From contig QMPN01000105.1 in the NCBI GenBank assembly GCA_003648575.1, forward strand, positions 1 through 9,454: DNA of 9,454 bases, written 5' to 3'. This document shows, piece by piece, positions 5,878 to 9,454 of the stretch. The position numbers and the translations under genes were made by a program. The notes under the pieces are model-generated. The model worked only from the letters and a program-made list of their open reading frames with translations, was not told the origin of the DNA and made no database searches. Position 1 is the stretch's first letter, and every line of letters starts with the position of its first letter. The stretch is from Bacteroidota bacterium. GTDB lineage: Bacteria; Bacteroidota; Bacteroidia; Bacteroidales; B18-G4.

Positions 5878-7131
5878 ATGAGCAACAACAAACCAAAGCA
5901 AAAGGCCAAACTCTGGCAATACCCCTGGGGATACCGTGAAAGTTTCCTGATTGCATTTTTCATCCTACTGACAGGATTTCTTGTCGAGCTAATTAGCGGG
6001 GGCGGCATACGTATGCCCGCCTGGCCGGTGAATATTGCCATCATCGTTATATTTATCATCTATTTTTTCCTGGTTCACAGCCTGATCAAGCATCCAATTG
6101 TCAAGTGGCTGTCGAGCCCGAAGGCCGCCATCGCCTCGATCTCTGCTTTTACACTAATGGTGCTCCTGCTCGGATTTATTTCTCAGGGTGGAAATATGGA
6201 AGATCCGCGACTGATCGATAGCCTCGGCCTCACTCACGTAATAAGTAGCTGGCCCTATCTAATGAGTGCCCTATATTTGCTGGTTGTGCTTGGCTTTACT
6301 ATTGTCCGCCGGGCACGTACTTTTAGCATTAAAAATATTGCTTTCCTCCTGAACCATACCGGCTTATGGATCGTAGTGGTTGCTGCATCATTGGGAAGTG
6401 CCGACATGTGGCGGCTGAGCATGCAGCTGGAAATGAAGCACCCGGTGACCACCGCTTACGACAGTCATGGACAAGCTTATAATATGAGCTTCGGCATGCA
6501 GCTTCTCGACTTTACAATAGAAGAATATGAACCGCAGGTGGGACTGATGCGAAATGCCGATTTCATGCTGCAGATGGAAAAAGGCGGCAAGCTGGCCACT
6601 GTTAAGGAAGGAACAACAGCAGAGCTTGAAAACTATAGCCTGAGCTTTGAAAAATATATAGACAAAGCCAGGAAATACGATGATATTTATGATACTACCA
6701 GCGTCCCCGGAGGATCACATGCCGTTTATATAGTAGCTACAGATGAACAGAGCGGCCAGACTGTGGAGGGATGGGTGTCGGATGGCAGCTTTAATGTCCC
6801 TGCCAGCTATCTCGCTCTTAACAATGAGCTGTCGGTAGCCATGACACAGGTTCGGCCAAAAGAATATTCTTCCGATATCAGGATCTACCATACCTTGGAT
6901 GAGTATGAAGATTTCTATATCGAGGTGAATAAACCCCTGAGCATAGATGGCTGGAAAGTATACCAGGTAGGTTATGATGAACTCCTGGGCCGATGGTCGG
7001 AAAGAAGTGTTATTGAACTCGTACGTGATCCATGGCTGCCGGTGGTCTATGTGGGTATCTTCATGATACTGTTTGGCACACTGTACTTACTCTGGATGGG
7101 AAATGGTAGAATTAAAACGAAAAAAGCATGA
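5878..7131 (+). CDS. ResB-like (CcsB) cytochrome c biogenesis protein
   Basis: One half of the System II heme-delivery and ligation machinery that attaches heme to CXXCH sites outside the cytoplasmic membrane. The 417-residue protein has five predicted N-terminal helices (about 22-40, 50-68, 84-102, 125-143, 153-173), a periplasmic domain of about 215 residues rich in beta-strand patterns, and a final helix at about 391-410 with a basic cytoplasmic tail. His160, in L-L-N-H-T-G-L-W of the fifth helix, is a plausible heme ligand, as in Bacteroidota ResB-like proteins. The segment L-S-I-D-G-W-K-V-Y-Q-V-G-Y-D is typical of the ResB periplasmic domain. Its stop (TGA) overlaps the ccsA start in an ATGA arrangement, so the two are translationally coupled. 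Its presence beside eight CXXCH motifs in two cytochrome genes suggests a maturation pair serving this locus. Confidence 0.88.
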   Translation: MSNNKPKQKAKLWQYPWGYRESFLIAFFILLTGFLVELISGGGIRMPAWPVNIAIIVIFIIYFFLVHSLIKHPIVKWLSSPKAAIASISAFTLMVLLLGFISQGGNMEDPRLIDSLGLTHVISSWPYLMSALYLLVVLGFTIVRRARTFSIKNIAFLLNHTGLWIVVVAASLGSADMWRLSMQLEMKHPVTTAYDSHGQAYNMSFGMQLLDFTIEEYEPQVGLMRNADFMLQMEKGGKLATVKEGTTAELENYSLSFEKYIDKARKYDDIYDTTSVPGGSHAVYIVATDEQSGQTVEGWVSDGSFNVPASYLALNNELSVAMTQVRPKEYSSDIRIYHTLDEYEDFYIEVNKPLSIDGWKVYQVGYDELLGRWSERSVIELVRDPWLPVVYVGIFMILFGTLYLLWMGNGRIKTKKA

Positions 7132-7925
7132 CCTGGTTAGATTATCCTACATATTTACTCCTGGCAACTGTATTCTGGTCACTGGCCCTGATCATGCTGG
7201 CAACCCCCAGGAAGTCTATTTTCCATAAGTTGATCGGTATATTCCTTTTCCTTGGATTGGCCGCCGTGCTCACCTTTACCATCAGCCTGTGGGTGAGCCT
7301 TGAGAGGCCGCCCTTCCGTACATTGGCCGAAACCCGGCTCTGGTATGGCGTATTTATAGCCAGCATAGGAATCGTGCTGCATTACCGCTGGAAACTTCCT
7401 CTCATGCTGGCATACACCATCCTGATGGCCTTGCTGTTCCTCTTCCTTAATTATCTCAACCCGGACACCTTCGACAAAACCCTGATGCCGGCGCTGCAAA
7501 GCCCGTGGTTCATTCCTCACGTGATCGTTTACATCATTGGTTATGCATTTTTAGGCTTTTCATTCCTGATCGGAGTATGGGGATTATATCTTAATTATAA
7601 AGGAAAGGACATCGAGCGTGTGATGCTCATGGCAGATAACATCATTTATATTGGCTTTGCCTTTCTGACCTTTGGATTACTCTTTGGCGCCCTTTGGGCC
7701 AAAGAAGCCTGGGGACATTACTGGACCTGGGATCCCAAAGAGACCTGGGCCTTCATTACCTGGTTGGCATACCTCTTATATATACACATGAGGTTGAGAA
7801 AAAAACAATCACATAAGACCGCGCTCTGGATTGTTGTATTTGCCTTTATCACTATCCTCATCTGCTGGTTTGGTGTCAACTACCTGCCGTCGGCGCAGTC
7901 AAGTGTTCATGTTTACTCAAGTTAG
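7128..7925 (+). CDS. ccsA: CcsA-like cytochrome c heme lyase subunit (System II)
   Basis: The heme-handling subunit of System II, working with the ResB-like protein to present heme and form the thioether bonds in the periplasm. The 265-residue protein has about eight hydrophobic segments and the diagnostic tryptophan-rich WWD heme-binding motif W195-G-H-Y-W-T-W-D-P-K-E-T-W. Candidate conserved histidines are H131 (F-I-P-H-V-I-V-Y), H220 (Y-I-H-M-R-L) and H261 near the C-terminus, after the W-F-G-V-N-Y-L motif. The length fits stand-alone CcsA/CcsC proteins of the HMM family CytC_asm. It overlaps the ResB-like gene by four bases and its stop codon overlaps that of the convergent DUF5777 gene. 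Confidence 0.95.
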   Translation: MTWLDYPTYLLLATVFWSLALIMLATPRKSIFHKLIGIFLFLGLAAVLTFTISLWVSLERPPFRTLAETRLWYGVFIASIGIVLHYRWKLPLMLAYTILMALLFLFLNYLNPDTFDKTLMPALQSPWFIPHVIVYIIGYAFLGFSFLIGVWGLYLNYKGKDIERVMLMADNIIYIGFAFLTFGLLFGALWAKEAWGHYWTWDPKETWAFITWLAYLLYIHMRLRKKQSHKTALWIVVFAFITILICWFGVNYLPSAQSSVHVYSS

Positions 7926-8818
7926 GGTTTACGCCTGGGCTGCTTTACAGTAAAGCTTCTTGTGATATTAAAACCGATGTGTATGTCGCCATTCAGCCAT
8001 GAACCGCTCGATTGTGGGATATAGTACTCTTCGATGGCACCCCGGCCATTTGTGGCAAACAATTGGAAAATATGTCCGCCGGTCTCAATATCAAAACCTA
8101 TGGTAAAGGTGTTATAATAATCGTCGGCCGTTTGTCCGGGTATGAGGTAATAATACTCAGCGTTGATGGATACCCTGTTGGAAATCTTCACCCTTCCTCC
8201 TGCACCTATCGAGAAAACATCATTTTCGTCCACGTCCCTTTCAACGAGATTCCTGTGAATGAGTGTGGGCATCAGTTGAAAAGTAAGCGCATTGCTAAAC
8301 TTCCTTGCGATCAGGATTTGATGAGCATAGGACATCCTGGATGTAAAGTAGTTTTGCCTGTCGGGATCCTGCCATTTCAAGCTATTGATGGCAGTGCTTC
8401 CGAAGTAAGATACTGATACGGGCATATTTCTGGCACCACTGCTTTGCCGCAGAATCTTGATCTTTGCAAAACCATCAAAGGTCTTTTTGAGTGTGCTACG
8501 GCCAATACCGATGGCAATCCAATCATTTATTCCATACTCGAACCCTATGCGGGTAGTGGCCTGGTCCAGGCCAAAGAATTCATAGAAGCCCTGGTTTATG
8601 GTCCCAAAGTGATGGGAAACAACAAAGATAAGGTTGCCATTAGGTGGGTTTTCGATGGACTGTCCGATACAGATTCGGGTTGATTTAAAGCTTGCATAAG
8701 CGAATTCGGTTTTGGGTTCTTCTTCCCCGAACAAGTCCATCAGGTCATCCTGGGAAAAAACCTGTGCCGTAGCTGCAAAAAATACAGCCAGGCACAAGAT
8801 TAAGCATCTTTTGATCAT
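7922..8818 (-). CDS. DUF5777-type outer-membrane beta-barrel protein, complete
   Basis: A predicted outer-membrane beta-barrel of unknown function. The 298-residue product begins with a signal peptide (M-I-K-R then a hydrophobic core, cleavage near V-F-S-Q at about residue 23) and a short acidic linker D-L-M-D-L-F-G-E-E-E. Next comes the conserved block F-K-S-T-R (44-48), G-Q-S-I-E and H-H-F-G-T, then F-F-G-L-D-Q-A (81-87), G-x-G-R-S-T, and D-G-F-A-K-I-K-I-L-R-Q (115-125). Alternating strands run to the last barrel strand I-G-F-N-I-T-R-S-F near 281-289. It is a paralogue of the truncated gene at 1-471. It starts six bases after the YceI-family stop, so the two genes form an operon. In Bacteroidota this barrel family is found near cytochromes and YceI proteins; I recall this as a trend and have not checked it. 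A role in moving a substrate or holding an extracellular electron partner is speculation. Confidence 0.82.
   Translation of the reverse strand: MIKRCLILCLAVFFAATAQVFSQDDLMDLFGEEEPKTEFAYASFKSTRICIGQSIENPPNGNLIFVVSHHFGTINQGFYEFFGLDQATTRIGFEYGINDWIAIGIGRSTLKKTFDGFAKIKILRQSSGARNMPVSVSYFGSTAINSLKWQDPDRQNYFTSRMSYAHQILIARKFSNALTFQLMPTLIHRNLVERDVDENDVFSIGAGGRVKISNRVSINAEYYYLIPGQTADDYYNTFTIGFDIETGGHIFQLFATNGRGAIEEYYIPQSSGSWLNGDIHIGFNITRSFTVKQPRRKP
7942..7956. repeat. Perfect inverted repeat near the convergent gene ends
   Basis: GCTTTAC (7942-7948) and GTAAAGC (7950-7956) are perfect inverted repeats around one central A. A hairpin would have a 4-5 bp stem with a 5-7 base loop. It lies 17 bases past the ccsA stop, inside the 3' end of the minus-strand barrel gene. 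On the plus strand it is followed by TTCTT, a poor T tract, so it could at best be a weak terminator for the plus-strand transcript. Confidence 0.3.
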
Positions 8819-8824
8819 GTGAGG

Positions 8825-9382
8825 TTATGGGTTTTGAACCTCCTCAAGCATTACATCAACACTAATTTCAATGCTTTCGGAGATTTGTTTTTTCACAGCT
8901 CCGGGCACTTTGATCTCATAATCCTCCAGTGGCACATTGAATACACTCCGGCCCTGGATCTTTCCATCTTTCACGGTAAAGGTTCCCTTTTCTTCCACAG
9001 CCTTTGTCACACCATGAATGCTCAGGTCGCCTTTTACAACTGCATCATAGGTTCCGTCTTTTGCAAAATCAATATCTGCAACATTGGCTATTTTGCCTTT
9101 AAAAACGGCATTCGGGTATTTGTCCGACTCCATATAATTTTCATTGAAATGCTCCTGCATGAGGGCCTTTTCAAACTCAAAGGATTTGACAAGCACTTTA
9201 AAAACAAAATCGCCGGATACAGGATTAATAGCTGAATTCACGGAATAGTTATGTGCCTCAATTGTTTCGATAGGGGTTTCTGAATAAAATTTAATATGAC
9301 CTGTCTTTGTCACATAGTTCTGTCCGAAAGCAGTTGCAGTTACCAATAAGGCCAGGATCATTATGCTGATATTTTTCTTCAT
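8825..9382 (-). CDS. YceI-family periplasmic protein
   Basis: A secreted lipocalin-like protein of the YceI family, whose members have an elongated barrel that can bind polyisoprenoid or other amphipathic lipids. The 185-residue precursor has a clear signal peptide (M-K-K-N-I-S-I then a hydrophobic core, cleavage at A-F-G-Q, residue 21). Family landmarks are G-H-I-K-F-Y-S near the mature N-terminus, the region F-x-F-E-K-A-L-M-Q-E-H-F-N-E-N-Y-M-E-S, then K-Y-P-N-A-V-F-K-G, then G-D-L-S-I-H-G-V-T-K-A-V, and the final strand I-E-I-S-V-D-V. It is the first gene of a two-gene minus-strand unit with the DUF5777 barrel. YceI proteins sometimes sit beside cytochrome b561 or quinone-linked genes; here a link to the redox locus is suggested only by proximity. 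Confidence 0.93.
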   Translation of the reverse strand: MKKNISIMILALLVTATAFGQNYVTKTGHIKFYSETPIETIEAHNYSVNSAINPVSGDFVFKVLVKSFEFEKALMQEHFNENYMESDKYPNAVFKGKIANVADIDFAKDGTYDAVVKGDLSIHGVTKAVEEKGTFTVKDGKIQGRSVFNVPLEDYEIKVPGAVKKQISESIEISVDVMLEEVQNP

Positions 9383-9454
9383 TGTTTATGTATTTTTATG
9401 ATTAATGTTCATAATTAACACTCAACACCCCTAATTAGTTTAATCTTCCTTTAC

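Noticed and set aside
8012..9235. Plus-strand open frames across the right-hand region
   Set aside because: They lie opposite the DUF5777 and YceI genes, which have signal peptides and family motifs; the plus-strand products show none.
9383..9454. Promoter for the YceI/barrel operon on the minus strand
   Set aside because: The region is AT-rich and contains a TTG followed 18 bases later by a TAATCATA-like sequence, but there is no TAnnTTTG match. A promoter is expected here, but I cannot place it.

Overview
This window looks like the chromosome of a member of the Bacteroidota, probably an anaerobic or facultative respiring lineage. The evidence is two copies of a beta-barrel family (DUF5777) seen mainly in that phylum, a ResB-like/CcsA System II cytochrome c maturation pair of the Bacteroidota type, A-rich ribosome-binding regions instead of strong Shine-Dalgarno sites, and one match to the Bacteroidota -7 promoter consensus. 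No taxonomic search was possible, so this is inference from gene content.

Layout. Positions 1-471 hold the 3' half of a DUF5777 outer-membrane beta-barrel gene cut by the window edge. Next is a small monoheme cytochrome c (533-958), followed by a very clear intrinsic terminator (975-1010). Directly after that hairpin, on the same strand, comes a compact gene set: a heptaheme membrane-anchored cytochrome c (1026-2006), a four-histidine b-type cytochrome (2009-2626), a Tat-exported lipoprotein with four ferredoxin-type cysteine groups (2650-3591), an NrfD/ActC-like quinone-interacting membrane subunit (3595-4914), and an unrecognised acidic exported protein with a C-terminal membrane anchor (4944-5822). 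The ResB-like and CcsA heme-attachment genes follow (5878-7925, overlapping by ATGA). On the opposite strand, converging on ccsA with overlapping stop codons, lie a second DUF5777 barrel (7922-8818) and an upstream YceI-family periplasmic protein (8825-9382).

How the parts fit. The core resembles the membrane modules of Hmc, Nhc, DsrMKJOP, Qrc, Nrf and alternative complex III: multiheme c plus cytochrome b plus iron-sulfur protein plus NrfD. It has no molybdopterin subunit and no cytoplasmic heterodisulfide-reductase-like subunit. All visible redox domains appear to be in the membrane or on its outer face, so the likely job is electron exchange between menaquinone and periplasmic cytochromes. 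The monoheme cytochrome would be the mobile carrier and the System II genes would supply heme attachment for its eight CXXCH sites. The terminal donor or acceptor is not encoded here.

The most striking observation is an in-frame TGA at 3325-3327 in the iron-sulfur gene. It falls exactly where the family has a conserved cluster-ligand cysteine, and the conserved C-terminus continues in the same frame for another 87 codons. It is either a selenocysteine codon at an iron-sulfur ligand or a single TGC/TGT-to-TGA change (mutation or sequence error). I could not find a convincing SECIS by eye, so the question stays open.
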